Shown one piece after another: positions 1-11,400 of a DNA stretch of 55,104 nucleotides; position 1 is the stretch's first letter, and each line of letters opens with the position of its first letter. This DNA comes from Perkinsus olseni (taxonomy: Eukaryota; Perkinsozoa; Perkinsida): positions 1 to 55,104 of the forward strand of contig JABANN010000189.1 of NCBI GenBank assembly GCA_013115125.1, read 5' to 3'. The notes beneath the pieces are model-generated. The model made no database searches. It saw only the letters and a program-made list of their open reading frames with translations, and had not been told where the DNA came from. A program made the translations under genes and the position numbers.

Positions 1-1050
1 GGACACCAGGTGTCCGACACCTCCTCGAGACCGGATTCGCGAATGCAGACCCGGGAGTAGCTAGGGTAAGGAGCACATTTTACACAGTAGATAGCTCTAG
101 CGGGCTCATAACGTGGAGGTTGTTCGGGTCACCCCGCGCGTACGTCGTGCCTCATTTATGTCTCGGCCGTTGCATCCATTTTGTTCTCTCCAAGCATACT
201 GCTGGTTTTGGTTTGAGCACGCGTCGGTTCCTTGGTGGCTTCTGTCAGAAGTCACCCGCCCGGCATACCACTAAGTAACGTGCGCTGGCGGGCTACAGTT
301 TCGCAGCTTACTCTGGTAGAAGCTACTCGGCCGCACCCGAACTGGCGCGGCTGGGCAAACTGATAATGATTGATGGAAACTCGACTAAAGCTGTGGATCT
401 TCTCGGTTGGATGAAGCGATGATGTTTTGTGAGATTTTCTTGACGGTGCTTCGAGCATGTGATTTCGGAATGGAGTGCTAAGCTGAGTATGAAATTCGTG
501 TCCGCGCACGCACGCACAAGATCCTTGCTGTGTCCTCTCCGATGGTACTTCACTTCTGTCGGCCTTTGCGAATCTTGGAGTGTGTGGCGTCCAGTATGAT
601 GTTCATTCATACACCCTCATCCGCTACTCGGCTGCTCTTTTCATCATCATAGTAGTAGTAGCATCTCCGGGAACCCCGCAGTTCTTGCTGTTCCTGACAG
701 CTACGTTGAGCTCACTGAACGTTGAGCTGTTGTTTGTCTGAATTCTCCTTTCCTGCGCTGCGTCTACCCAGACGCCACTAATGGCGGCTGACGCTTGTTC
801 GTCATTTTATCTTTCCCCTATCTCATTTTTATGTCGCCAACTTCATGCGTTCGAGTCTTCCTGGGAACATATTCATGACAACTGAATCACTCTGCGCTAC
901 TCAATCAGGTTTTATGATGTTGCGTCTCGAGGCATACCCTATCTGTGTGTGTGAGTTTAAAGTCCAACGCCAACAGTACGCCTTAGTCAGACTACCACCG
1001 ATAATACCGTATGTTCAATTAATTTCTGCAGCCCTCTTTTCCTTCTTTCC
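1..1050. other. 5' flank of DXS, no gene supported
   Basis: I see no coding exon here. The open frames on both strands are short, have no recognisable motif and no consistent splice signals. The last 20 bases (about 1031-1052) are a pyrimidine run ending in CAG, just before the DXS start codon, and could be the trans-splicing acceptor of the DXS mRNA. Confidence 0.5.
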
Positions 1051-1052
1051 AG
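1031..1052 (+). promoter_or_regulatory. putative spliced-leader acceptor of DXS
   Basis: A pyrimidine-rich tract ending in TTTCCAG lies 14 nt upstream of the DXS ATG. Perkinsids and dinoflagellates are known to add a spliced leader at such AG sites. Similar pyrimidine-AG signals sit 8-26 nt before the ATGs at 8403, 13116, 36390, 38811 and 54061 (minus). The role is inferred from position and pattern only. Confidence 0.4.
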
Positions 1053-1066
1053 TCTCGTTCCACTGC

Positions 1067-4000
1067 ATGGCGGTCACCACTCCCAGCGGGGCCTCGGCTG
1101 CTGCGCGCCTGGGCGTCGTGGTCGTCTGTACCCTGGCACTGTCCTCTATTATAATAGTCTCAGAGATGCTATTCATTCAACCCTCCTCTCATCAGCTCGT
1201 TGGTAAGTCTCGCTGCCCTTCCTGCTGTCTCCATCGTTCCCTTCAGGTCATGTTGCTAATGGTTTCCTTTCGCCTGCGTCGACAGCATCGGCCACCTATG
1301 CGACGCTTCCCGCGGCAAGTGGCATACCTAGCATGGCGATGATGGGGCTGGCTGTCTCGGGAGTGTTGGCTCTCGTTGGACGAGCTAAGAGGGTGAGCTC
1401 GGGCTTTCGAACTATCTCTTCTTTATTCCCGAACGCCCCTTGGTTGTCGTCGAGCTGAACTCGAGAGAAAGTTATTGAACTCTTATTGGAGTCTAATACG
1501 AGTGTGCGTATTTTCTCGAGCTCCAGTAATTTGACAAAATTCGAGTAATAATTGGCGATGACTAATACCGATAGTGGTTCGCATTATTAATCGTCTTTCC
1601 CTTTTTCGGCTGTTTTGAACGCTCAGTCAGCACGCTGTAGTAACAGGCCTCATGAAGGGGCCCGTGCAGCACGTATCGTCCACACGAGACTCAAAATTTT
1701 CATCCGATGTTTCTCTTTCTCTCGCTTTTCGAACGGGTGTCTATTTCTTAGTGAGTGAATGCTCGTGTCATCTCTCCAGGTTGGTCGGACCGCCCGCCAA
1801 GCTGCTGCTGCTGCATCGACGCCCGCGCCCAGTGCGAGGAGGAAGAGCTCTCGTGACGTGTCCCAGCCCGGTGATGATTATGATGCTCCCAAGGAGCTTG
1901 ACGATGAGTGGGTTGCATCCAAGTTTCGCTGCTGGCCCTTTTGTCGAAGAACTATTTTGTACTTATTTCGTGAATGATAAGCTTACACAAGATATTACAA
2001 TCGTTACGAAATAGCGTTAGTTAGTGAAAATGATGATTCATGTCATCAGTTAGCAGTAACAACGTGTCAATAGATATAACTAATTTTATTTATGAAATAC
2101 CGCAATTTACCTATGTATACGATACAGTCGTGTACCACTCGCTGCGGCTATGTCTCGCTCGCCGTCTGCCGGATAGATCGCGATTGCGCTACTTTGCCGC
2201 TACTCGATTCGCTTTCAAGATACGTTGTTAGTTACGAAAGAGGTGGTATTGATTGGTATCTTAGGTCGGTCGATGAAGTAATGAATGGTGCTACTCCGAC
2301 GCTTGATAGCGTACATTCACCAGATGATATTCGGAAGATGTCAATACCACAACTTAAGGATCTTTGTGATGATACTCGACGGGTAGGTCGAAAGTCGTCT
2401 AAGATACCCTCAAGATTCACAACAATTTGTCATTTCTATTTGGAGATCGCTTTGTCCTTAGGCATCAGTAGGTTTTTTTCATGGTTTCACCCAATGAAAG
2501 GGGATGTCTAGGGATATTGTTTCCGGTTTTTATGGTATTGCAGTACCCCAAAACTGTGTTATCATCTCTTCACAACTTTCAAGATTTAGCTGCTGTGTCG
2601 ATGTGTGTGAAGTTTCTTCTTTAAAATTTGAAGATGGCAGCCAACGAGTTCTGCCATCGTAATTTTTCCTTTCTTCCTGATCCGCGATCATTCTCAGTTC
2701 CTCGTCCGGTCAGTGTCCCAAACAGGAGGTCACCTAGGATCGAACCTGGGTGTAGTGGAGCTCACCGCCGCCCTTCACAACGTGTTCAATACCCCCTATG
2801 ATAAGCTTATCTGGGATGTCAGCCATCAGGTGAGCTCGACGGCCCCCCCTATGGCCTGCTAGTTGTCCTTCGTTGCATCGGGGCGGGTCACTGGCGAATG
2901 CCTTTTGTATTCTGACGTCATTTGATTTTTCTCATGTGGTACCATTTGTCGTGATTCATTCTGCAAGGGTTTTGCACCGCTCGGGCGAATCTTCCCACTC
3001 GTTTTTCCCCATCACCGACCTCGGATACACCTCGGTTTGATGATATTTAGTGTCTCGTGAGTGATGCCTCATGATGGCGTTTCTTATGTTGACCCATGTC
3101 AGGCATACCCTCATAAGATATTCACCGGACGTCGTGATAGAATGTCTACTCTAAGACAAGGTGGAGGTCTCTCGGGCTTCACCAAGCGTACCGAGTCACC
3201 GTACGACCCCTTCGGAGCCGGTCACAGCGGCACTGCCATGTCCGCCGCCACCGGCTTCGCTGTGGCGAGGGATGTAAGGCTAGACAGTTATTGTAGTGTT
3301 GTGTGGTATCTTGTAGCCTGGCGAGTCGGTACTTTCGGACAGCATCTGGGGAGAATGTGGTATCCAGAATCTAGGTGGTCATTCTTCGAAACTGCGAACC
3401 TCGCTGAGTCGGTAATGGGTCTTGGTTGATTCATGCCAATCCCATTCAGTCAATCGTCAACTAATCCCGTGAATGTGCCGAAAGTTCTGAAAGAATATCT
3501 TTCGCTTTTCGCGTTTTTCGTGGTCGTGACTTGTACTAGCTTGATAACCCCTTGCTGCATGTTCAGCATAAGAAGCGTGTTCATGATGAGGCTGTCCAAG
3601 AAGGTCAGCAGGGTGTGCCTCCCCTGTCGCCTGAGGATGACTACACTGTGGTCTCTGTTGTTGGTGATGGTGCTATAACCGGTAATAGGGACAGCAGGGC
3701 GTCGTCTACGGTCGATTTTGCTGTCTTCCCTGTAATGTGGGCGAAATATGGTATGAATTCTGAGCGTCTTTTCGTGATGAGTTCGTAGTTAGAAGTGTCA
3801 GAAAACTTTTTCTCAGGTGGTATGGCGTACGAGGCCATGAACCATGCCGGGTGGTTGAAGTTACGAAAATTCTTGGTTATTCTTAATGACAATGGACAAG
3901 TGTCTCTCCCCACAGCTTACAACGAGGTTCATACACCGGTGAGTGCGCTGGGGTATGCTTTATCCTTGGATATTGTCTCATGGTTTTAACTCGTGGTCAA

Positions 4001-7000
4001 GCCCGTAAGTTTTTACTTCTCAAAGCTTCGTATTTGTGATGGCAGCATCGAGCACTCGGACGGAGTTGGTTACATGCGCGTCGCTCTCTCGTCGTGGTGT
4101 TGGCTACTTTCCTCGTGCCAGGTTGGAGCTTTGTCCGAGACTCTGAGCAAGATGGGAGGCATGGACTCCTCCGTCCCTGATGCGGTCTCTAAGGTACTGC
4201 CAGAAGATCTAGTGGCTTAGTACTCGGATGCGTCGTAGCTGAGAACGTTGATAGATCGCTTTCGTGTGCGCGAGGTCCCGGGTTCGATCCTAGCCGTTTG
4301 CAAATTCGAATATTGCGGTTTTTCATGGTCGGTTGTTATTGATTGAAGTGTTCATTTTCTTGGCACCTTGGTTGCCCTTCCAAGGTCTCTCAGGTCTTGT
4401 CATCACCGAGCTTTCAAGATGCCAGGAACACTCTAAAGTTGGCTGTTAAGTGAGTAGCGCGCGCCCTGATGATCGATTATCGTAGTATGCCAATCTCTCA
4501 GAGCTCTTTGTCCGCCACAGTTGGCTGACAGTCTGGGTCGCATTGAGGAGTATGGGAGGGGTCTTTTGTCAAGCTACAGCCGAGGTAGGCACAATTTTGG
4601 ACTACGGGAAGTCCCTGACTACGGGACTCGGGGACCCCGGGTACTGATAACGAATCATAATTTTTTGAAGCATCCGTCTCGAGATGTCTCCAGTTGGTTC
4701 TGGAGTGGCCGTTTGTAACGGGTGAGGACTATCTTTGTCGTCCAGGTACCATGTTCGAAGAGCTAGGGTTTTACTATGTTGGACCGGTGGATGGGCATAA
4801 CCTGGATACGCTCGTTACTGTGTTGAAGAACCTGAAGCAGTCGATGGATGAAGGAAAGATAACAAAGCCAGTGCTGCTGCATGTGAAGTAGGTTGGAAAG
4901 TATATTAGCTAAATTGCGGTGTGACAATTTCGCTCGCCCGGTGGTTGCTGTAGGACTGAGAAGGGGCACGGGTATAAGCCTGCTGAAGTGGCTCTTGATA
5001 AACTGCACGGAGTTACTCAGTTTGATGTGAAGACTGGTAGGTATCAAAAGGTCGTGGGATCGATCCCCGGCGGGTGCATTTTTCCTCATTTCCAGGTAAG
5101 AAAGAGGCTCCTAAGAAGACCGTGAAGGAAGTGAAGCCTGAGCCTGCTGCTGCTGCTGCGGCCCCGAAGAAAATGGCGTACACTGATGTATTCGCCAAAG
5201 CGTTGATAGCGGCAGCTGAGAGGGACAGTCGGATAGTTGCCATCACGGCAGCTATGCCGGGAGGTAAAAATGCTACCGGCACGACCATAACCTACTGGCT
5301 CGAAATTTATCGGGAAAAATGGAACTTTGTGCTATTGTGGATGAGCTACCGATTCAAACATTAAAAGCAATTTTCCTACATGGATTGGAGACTAGCAAGA
5401 GCGCTCGCCCGTTTGATCGATTATGTGTCAGGTACTGGCCTTCATCATTTCGAGAAGAGATTCGGCCTGGACCGTATGTTTGATGTTGGCATTTGCGAGC
5501 AGCACGCGGTGACCATGGCGGCGGGCATGGCGGCTGAGGGCCTGGTCCCCTATGCGGCGATTTACAGTAGTTTTATGCAGGTAAAGGGGTGCCACTCCAG
5601 TGGTGGTAGTGGAGAATCTTTTGTTGTTATTTTCAGAGGGCGATAGACCAGATGGTACACGATGTAGCATTGCAGAAGCTACCGGTAGGGAGGCTCTGCG
5701 ATGAGATTTTTTTCGCGCGCCACGAAATTGTGTAGGTACGATTTGTCCTTGATAGAGCCGGCTTTGTTGGTGCTGATGGTCCAACTCACCACGGCCAGTT
5801 CGACTTGGCCATGCTTGGCTGCGTTCCTGATATGAAGATATGCGCGCCTGGCGATGAGGTGGGTCTTGGGATTTATGGAGAGGATTTGACCACTTTGGGT
5901 TTCTAGTGGAACGGATCTCCTGTGGGAGAGGAAATCATCCGGGCTCTTGTGGCGTTTTTAGTCTTTTCTTGTGTCGGGGGATGTGGCAGAGTCTTTACAG
6001 TTTCTCAAGCTTAGTCCCTGTCAGCTACGTCATTACCTCGTCAATTGCTAGTATGGGTCATAAGCGTATCTTAGGTCGATGCTTGCTCATGACGATAGCG
6101 CAGTTGATGAGCACGTTGCTTTCGACCGACTTGTGTTCGTTCAGGCGGAGTTGTCGAATATGATCTACACCATGTCGAAGCTGGATGATGGTCCCAGTGC
6201 TGTTAGATTCCCCCGGGGCTCAGGAGAAGGTGAGGGCAAGGCCTTGCAACGGATATTCTTCCTATGTTGGCTCTATTTTCTCTTTCTGCAATCCCGTAGG
6301 GTTTTAGGGCTCATAAAACTTGGTTTGATGGAAATGGGGTAATACCCCAGGGGTATGATTTCTCGAGCCATGTAGATGTAGCTTGGATAAAATATTTCTG
6401 TCATTGATCGCGCATTAATAGTTATTGCTTCCATTTACTACCATCACGAAGCTTATGGTGGGTCTCAGGGAACTGGCGTGAAATTTCTCGAATTGTGAGT
6501 AGATAAATTGAGATTGAATTTATTCCTAAATTTTTTTTGATTTTTTGGCTCGATAAAATCGCAAGTCTCAGCATAACTGTTGAGGGGGTACTGGTGTACG
6601 CCTCTGACATCCTTCGTGTCGTTGCCACTCGCCTTCTCGTAGTGCGGCTTTACTCGCTAAAATCGCACGACGACAAGTTGGGTGAAATTTCCCGCTGCTG
6701 TTGCTTCAGGCGTCCCTATACCTGTAGTACCGGAGTTCTTAGAGCCGGGCAAGGGCCGCGTTGTTAAGGTAATCTCAGCTAGAGGTGTCAGAATAATATT
6801 TGGTGTCCTCGTCTCGCAGGAGTTTGACGGCAAGGAAGAGGAAGCCAGCGTCGTCCTGCTCAGTTTGGGGGCGAGGTTGAGTGAATGCAAGAAAGCCGCA
6901 CAGTGATATTAGGGGAGGGGTATCTTTTCTCTGTGTATCTTACTAGCTTCGACCTCTCAGGGCGCTATCTGAGAAATATGGTCATCATGTGACTGTGGCT

Positions 7001-7443
7001 GATGCGAGATGGATGAAGCCTCTTGACGAGTCGATGATTTGTGCGCTTGCCAAGGGACATGACGTGATGGTTACCGTCGAGGAAGGGTCTATCGGAGGCT
7101 TTGGCTCGCACGTATTGGAGTTATTGGTAGTAGAGAGGGAGAGAGTTGGGAAAGAGATGGTATGGGTGTCCCCTCAGGCGGACAAGGGCCTGCTAGGAGA
7201 CGGCAAGCTGCAGGTGGGGACGATACATATACCGGATAAGTGGTAGGAGGTCCCGGGTTCGATTCCTGGTAGAGGCATTTTTCGGCAGGTATCAAGCTGA
7301 CACTCCCGAGAATCAGCTCGAGAAGGCTGGTATCAATCCCGAAGCTATCGTGCAGAAGGTAGTATCTAGGTCGATCCATGCGCCGGGCGTGTCGAAAGAT
7401 TCTTCCCCGTCAGGCACGCAAGCTCGCAGGTGCTCACTGCTGA
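1067..7443 (+). CDS. DXS: 1-deoxy-D-xylulose-5-phosphate synthase, plastid MEP pathway (about 24 exons)
   Basis: DXS condenses pyruvate and glyceraldehyde-3-phosphate, using thiamine diphosphate, in the first step of the MEP isoprenoid pathway. Exons I could phase: 1067-about 1201, about 1284-1393, 1780-1907, 2265-2382, 2698-2829, 3103-3273, 3567-3681, 3817-3938, 4122-4193, 4394-4449, 4502-4584, 4746-4887, 4954-5036, 5096-5263, 5432-5580, 5637-5684, 5736-5858, 6145-6229, 6710-6768, 6820-6902, 6961-about 7125, about 7174-7242, 7289-7358, 7414-7443. Family signatures in order: [30 protein letters not shown] (catalytic His), [60 protein letters not shown] (catalytic Glu), [36 protein letters not shown] and [15 protein letters not shown]. 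The N-terminus adds about 120 residues with two hydrophobic segments ([34 protein letters not shown]) and a basic Ala/Ser-rich stretch, fitting import into a complex plastid. A Lys/Ala/Pro-rich linker (exon 14) precedes the pyrimidine-binding domain. The start ATGG follows a pyrimidine-AG acceptor. Identity is secure; a few splice sites are not. Confidence 0.93.
4194..4393 (+). repeat. DXS intron 9 with tRNA-Ala-like anticodon-arm to T-arm segment
   Basis: About 4250-4296 of this 200-nt intron reads like the second half of a tRNA. A stem-loop region is followed by GAGGTCCCGGGTTCGATCC, which is the variable loop plus T-arm of canonical eukaryotic tRNA-Ala (recalled from knowledge, not searched). 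Upstream, TAGTGGCTTAGTACTC resembles a degenerate D-arm/box A. The distal T-stem strand has decayed (CTAGCC), so it is a relic rather than a tRNA gene. Confidence 0.6.
4450..4501 (+). repeat. DXS intron 10 with tRNA D-arm/anticodon-side-like motif
   Basis: The 52-nt intron contains GTAGCGCGCGCCCTGATGAT followed by CGATTATCG. The block AGCGCGCGCC resembles the D-arm to anticodon-stem junction of tRNAs such as Ala and Val. The same motif, ending in TGATCGATT, recurs in introns at 5264-5431, 11777-11828 and 12241-12309. The acceptor at 4501 is the one that keeps the DXS frame. Confidence 0.45.
4888..4953 (+). repeat. DXS intron 12 with partial tRNA-like motif
   Basis: The 66-nt intron has CGCTCGCCCGGTGGTTGC just before its acceptor. 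This is a shorter and weaker version of the GCGCTCGCC motif in the neighbouring introns; it lacks the TGATCGATT part. Confidence 0.25.
5037..5095 (+). repeat. DXS intron 13 containing a tRNA 3'-end-like segment
   Basis: The 59-nt intron holds AAGGTCGTGGGATCGATCCC, similar to the variable loop and T-arm of tRNA-Lys, then an acceptor-strand-like GCGGGTG, CA and a T5 run. The order T-arm, acceptor strand, CA, T-run matches the 3' end of a Pol III tRNA gene. The T-stem has one mismatch. Confidence 0.6.
5264..5431 (+). repeat. DXS intron 14 with tRNA D-arm/anticodon-side-like motif
   Basis: Near its 3' end this 168-nt intron contains AGCGCTCGCCCGTTTGATCG followed by ATT, the same motif family as at 4450-4501 and in two CBP80 introns. 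The motif begins about 32 nt before the acceptor AG. Confidence 0.45.
7243..7288 (+). repeat. 46-nt DXS intron made almost wholly of a tRNA 3' end
   Basis: After GTAGG the intron reads AGGTCCCGGGTTCGATTCC, then TGGTAGAGGCA, TTTTT and CGGCAG. The T-stem CCGGG pairs with CCTGG around the loop TTCGATT (one G-T pair). TAGAGGC plus A has the size of an acceptor strand and discriminator base, and TTTTT looks like a Pol III terminator. Splicing here joins DKW to [12 protein letters not shown], a conserved part of DXS, so the intron boundaries are well supported. Confidence 0.7.
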
Positions 7444-7835
7444 GCACTGATGGGTTTTCTTCGTTCGACTGAGCTTGAAGATTGTCTCTAGTTTTGCTGC
7501 TTCACTTCTCCGTACCGTAGTCGTCGTAGTACCCTAGCCATGCTACTGATAGTAGTGGCAATTATACAGTGTTTTATCATAATAACAGTTTCGTGTGTGG
7601 TGAGGGGGTTGTAGCGTTAGTGGCCATGAAGTGAAGCTCGGGCGAACCTGAGTCCGTCATCCGGAAGACGCCCAAATGCCGGAAGAGACGGTTGCAGGCG
7701 GATGCGGACCGGGTCGGATACGACTTTTTTCGGTAAAGAATATTCCCTCCGGGCGATTGGGGGATATTATATTAATTGGGTTGGAATTATCAAAATCGAT
7801 CATCGGTGTAGCGCGGCGGGTTGGGTGTGGTAAGA
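7444..7835. other. intergenic stretch after DXS
   Basis: No exon with a recognisable motif was found between the DXS stop codon and the P-loop-like exon. The short open frame at 7676-7867 has no support. Confidence 0.4.
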
Positions 7836-8300
7836 TGGCGGGCCAAACCTGGGCGTATCTTAATTAGTGGTGGAACAGGGAAAACTCGCCTTCTTTCTGT
7901 GTTGGCAATCAACAGGAGTACCTTATTTCTGGTGAGTTGGTTTTTATCGGTGTTCCCCCTGGGCTCCTCACATCAGCATAATCATGACATCACAGCTGCC
8001 AGCGGACGAGCAGAGGATAAGGGCATTGGTAGTGTGGGGAGAGGGGCTCTCAGAGGGGCATGGCCGGAGTGTCTTACTGTTCGTTTGGTTGACGCACTTC
8101 TCGAGCTCTGTCGGATCGTATTGGCTCCAGTAACCATCGCACAGCAGAACAGTGGCTCCTATGCCTGGGGGTCGTGTTGTTGCTGCCAGCTACGACCTGG
8201 ATGTACTCCTGATAGACTGGAGACACCGCGAACAGACCTTTCTGGTTTTTCATTTCCGTCGCGGTTCTCGTACTGCTGTTCATCATTTTCAACTTCTCCG
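7836..8300 (+). CDS. possible small P-loop (Walker A) protein, partial exon model
   Basis: An open stretch at about 7836-7930 encodes GRILISGGTGKTRLLSVLAI, with a Walker A-like GGTGKT. Possible following exons are LPADEQRIRAL (about 8001-8033, after an AG at about 8000) and PMPGGRVVAASYDLDVLLID (about 8140-8240, continuing DWRHREQTFL), flanked by plausible GT and AG sites. The start and end are not resolved. It could be a small RecA-like or other NTP-binding protein lying just upstream of CBP80, or chance similarity. I do not recognise the family. Confidence 0.3.
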
Positions 8301-8402
8301 AGGTCTAGGCGTGGTAGGGTGGTGAGAATCTTAGCATCTCGGGCGAAATCTGGTAGTTTAGAGAACTGGGGGACATGCTCGACAGGGCTTCCAGTAACTG
8401 GG

Positions 8403-11400
8403 ATGTTGGAGGATGGTTTCGTGACGCTTCTGATTGTGTTTTTGTAGATCGTTAAAGTTGGCGAAGAGAAAAAGAAGATTCCCGGCAACTTGAAGGGTTT
8501 GTCGATCGGTCTGGAAGAGGATATAGTGCCGCATAAGCAGGTCATGCAGGATACTGTGATGGAATGGTACAATGGGGAGAGTAGTGGTTGCGCTTGCGTA
8601 AGGTCTTGGGTTCGAACCGCGGGAGGGATTCGTTCTTTTTCCCGTGCATCTTGAGCGCTCCGACAGGTATTTAGCGTAGCAACAGTACTACGCGTGACAG
8701 GAGGTTGCTTTCTGGGGATGGAAAATCCTCGACAAGGGTTGCTTTCTCGAAATCGATCACATGAGTATCTTTTCAGCGTAACCTACCTCCCCCAGAAGAC
8801 CGCAGTGTATGCTGCCTGGCTCGGCCTGCTAGTTCGTCCCCACCGCGTCTTCGTCACAGAGTTGGTGGATCGGGCAGCGGAGCTCCTCGGGGACTGCTCG
8901 AGTGTGCTGGCGATGAAAATCCTCATGCGGTTTCTGGTAGAGTTGGCCAACTGTCGCTGTGTCCTCTTCGACTCGGTCCTGGCTGTGATTCAAGAACTGG
9001 TGCAATTGCGCAACTCCGAGGAGGTTCACAACAAGGAGATGCCGGTGTACGCGGCCCTCCACGGACTGCTGGTCATAAGCCCGGCTCTCTACAAGGATAA
9101 TAGAGAGGCTGTTGACGCTATTATTGGTGTAGCACAGGAGATGAAGGAGGGCCGGGCCGAGCGTCGATCGAAATTGGCGTCCTGCGTGGCAGCGTCGTCG
9201 GAGTTCGTGCAAGAGGATGACTTCGACCGCCTGGTGGAGGCGGTGGTGTCGATGAGAGATCAAGTTTGGACGGCGGAGGAATCTAAGGAGAGCCCGGTCC
9301 TCCTAAGGCCGTACGAGATGGCTGGTCTGGCTCCCAAGTTGGCGGTCAATCAACCTGAGCACATGCTAGAGGTGCCGACTATTGAATGGAGATTAGATAG
9401 ACTTGGTAGTAGGGCCGGAGTCGATCGTTTACGATAGAGCAGTGGAATGGGAGCTTGTGTGGGTTCAATGTTGTTAGCAAGTCATCGCTCATGATGGTGA
9501 CGAGAAATATATCTGCTGGTGTTCTTTATTACAACGTGCGTGAAGCACGGAATTTTTCACCCATTATTGGACTATGTAGTATCAGTGGAGTTCCGGCGGC
9601 GATATGAGGAACTCTGATCGACGCTGAGTTCGGGTTCATCGCCCTTTTCGCGGTTTTCACTTTGCAAAAAATGACGGGTGTGATTAGGAGTGGTTTTTTG
9701 GAGGGTAAACAACGATAGTAATAGTGTTCCCGAAACGCGGCCTAGTGGAGGGCAGCAGCTCTCTCTTGTTCCCAACTGCCGCTTTTCTAGGATTGTACAG
9801 TTCGCATGTGTTTTCCGCAGATGCCCTCCCGCGATGTTTTCCCTTCCGTATTCCCCTTACTTCGGGTAAGCGAGAAGATACTGACGGCGATGCAGCAGTG
9901 GTCACTGAGGATGGGACCCTGAAGCGGCTATCGAAGCACGACAGCTATATTTTGGATACTCTGTTCGATGAGATCATGACGGCTTTCGATAAACGTAAGT
10001 GACCATCATCGAAGTCGGTCTGTCTCCCGACTCTTCTCGCATTCGGCGAACGTGTGGTTGTGATTCGCTACGCCCCCATAAAGGGCGTTGAAGCGAAGAC
10101 TTGGATTTTCTAATGCGTAGGAATCGATCGAGAACTGTTCCAAAATGACGCATATGTTTATCCTTCTTCAGACGTCGGAGAGTGTGCCAAACAGTTGCTG
10201 AAGATCCCAACGCTATCGGAGGATTTCCTACCCCGCCTGGTGGACAGTATGTTCAACCGTTTGGTGCGGCCCTGCCCGATGGACCGCATCCAAGAGGTGA
10301 TGAGGGGGGGGGGAGCCGTCTAATGATATGAAGTGATGACATAAGCGGGTTATGGAAATGCGTTTCCAAACGCGTTCATACCAAATCTTTCCGAACACGC
10401 AGAAGTATAAGTGAAGAGGCAGTGTACCACACACCGATCAACAGTAGAGTGAATGCAACCCTGAGACAACCATTTTGGATGTACGTGGAATGTAGCAGCA
10501 GCCCCGGTCTCTTTTCTTCTAACTCGATCCTGAATGAGGAATAATCCGTGGTCTCGATGATGCTTTCATCGACCGACTTCATCCTTCCCTCAGCCACCGA
10601 AGCCGTTCTTCACTCGTCTGATCCACAGCGTGATGGCCCTACAGTCGAGCGCCAAGCCGTTGATTGAAGACGCCTTCAAGTTGCTGATATCTGGACCGAA
10701 GCCTTTAGTGGACACAAGTGCTGATATCAGAACCCAAATGGTCGGCAACAGTCGCAGCTTCGCTCCGCTAATGATTTTTGTGCTTCTTCGCCTTCAGGCC
10801 CTCGCAGATTTCTTCGCTATCCATCTCATTAACACGGAGTACAAATGGGAGTTCGATGTCGATCCAAGTGGGTGGTGGTGATGGGGGGCTCCATCGGCAT
10901 AGAACTTCACCTTCTCGACTCACTTCGACCAGCGGCCTCTTCCGAATGCCAGTGAAGCCACACGATTGACGATATCTTATCGTGTGGCCTTTGCGTGTTA
11001 GCCACAGAATTTTCTGGTGATGTTAAAAAATTTTTTGGAAGGGGATAGGTCGTATTTCGCTCAGTCGAGTAATACTCAATTTCCCCAGCAATTTTCATTA
11101 CTGGTTCGAAGTACGCTGCGCGTTTAGCGATGAACTCCAGCGGGTGACTGGGAGGAAGTGGAAGATGGGGAATGGTTTGACTTGAGCGGTTTTCATAACT
11201 TGACTTAGTACTTTCTATTCCCTCTCGGCACCATTCACTCGGTTTATGATATCAGAGTACCACCCGTAACTTCGAATTGACACTCGGTGTTCTCTTCAGA
11301 CAGCCCTACCCGCCAGTCACCGTCCGTGATAAGTGCTGGACTGGCAGCCCTACTTCGTCTCAGCTTCCATCAGAATCTACTCGCTCACCTCCCGGAATCA

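Noticed and set aside
252-610. Minus-strand frames of 85-95 codons at the left end
   Set aside because: Two overlapping frames without motifs, acceptable starts or splice support.
2722-2760. tRNA box B-like sequence (antisense GGTTCGATCC) in DXS
   Set aside because: It lies inside exon 5 and encodes the conserved residues [12 protein letters not shown], so the match is set by the protein and is coincidental.
11095-11115. CTGGTTCGAAGT in a CBP80 intron as a further T-arm
   Set aside because: The loop-like word is present, but the flanks do not pair and there is no AGGTC variable-loop sequence, so it was not counted.
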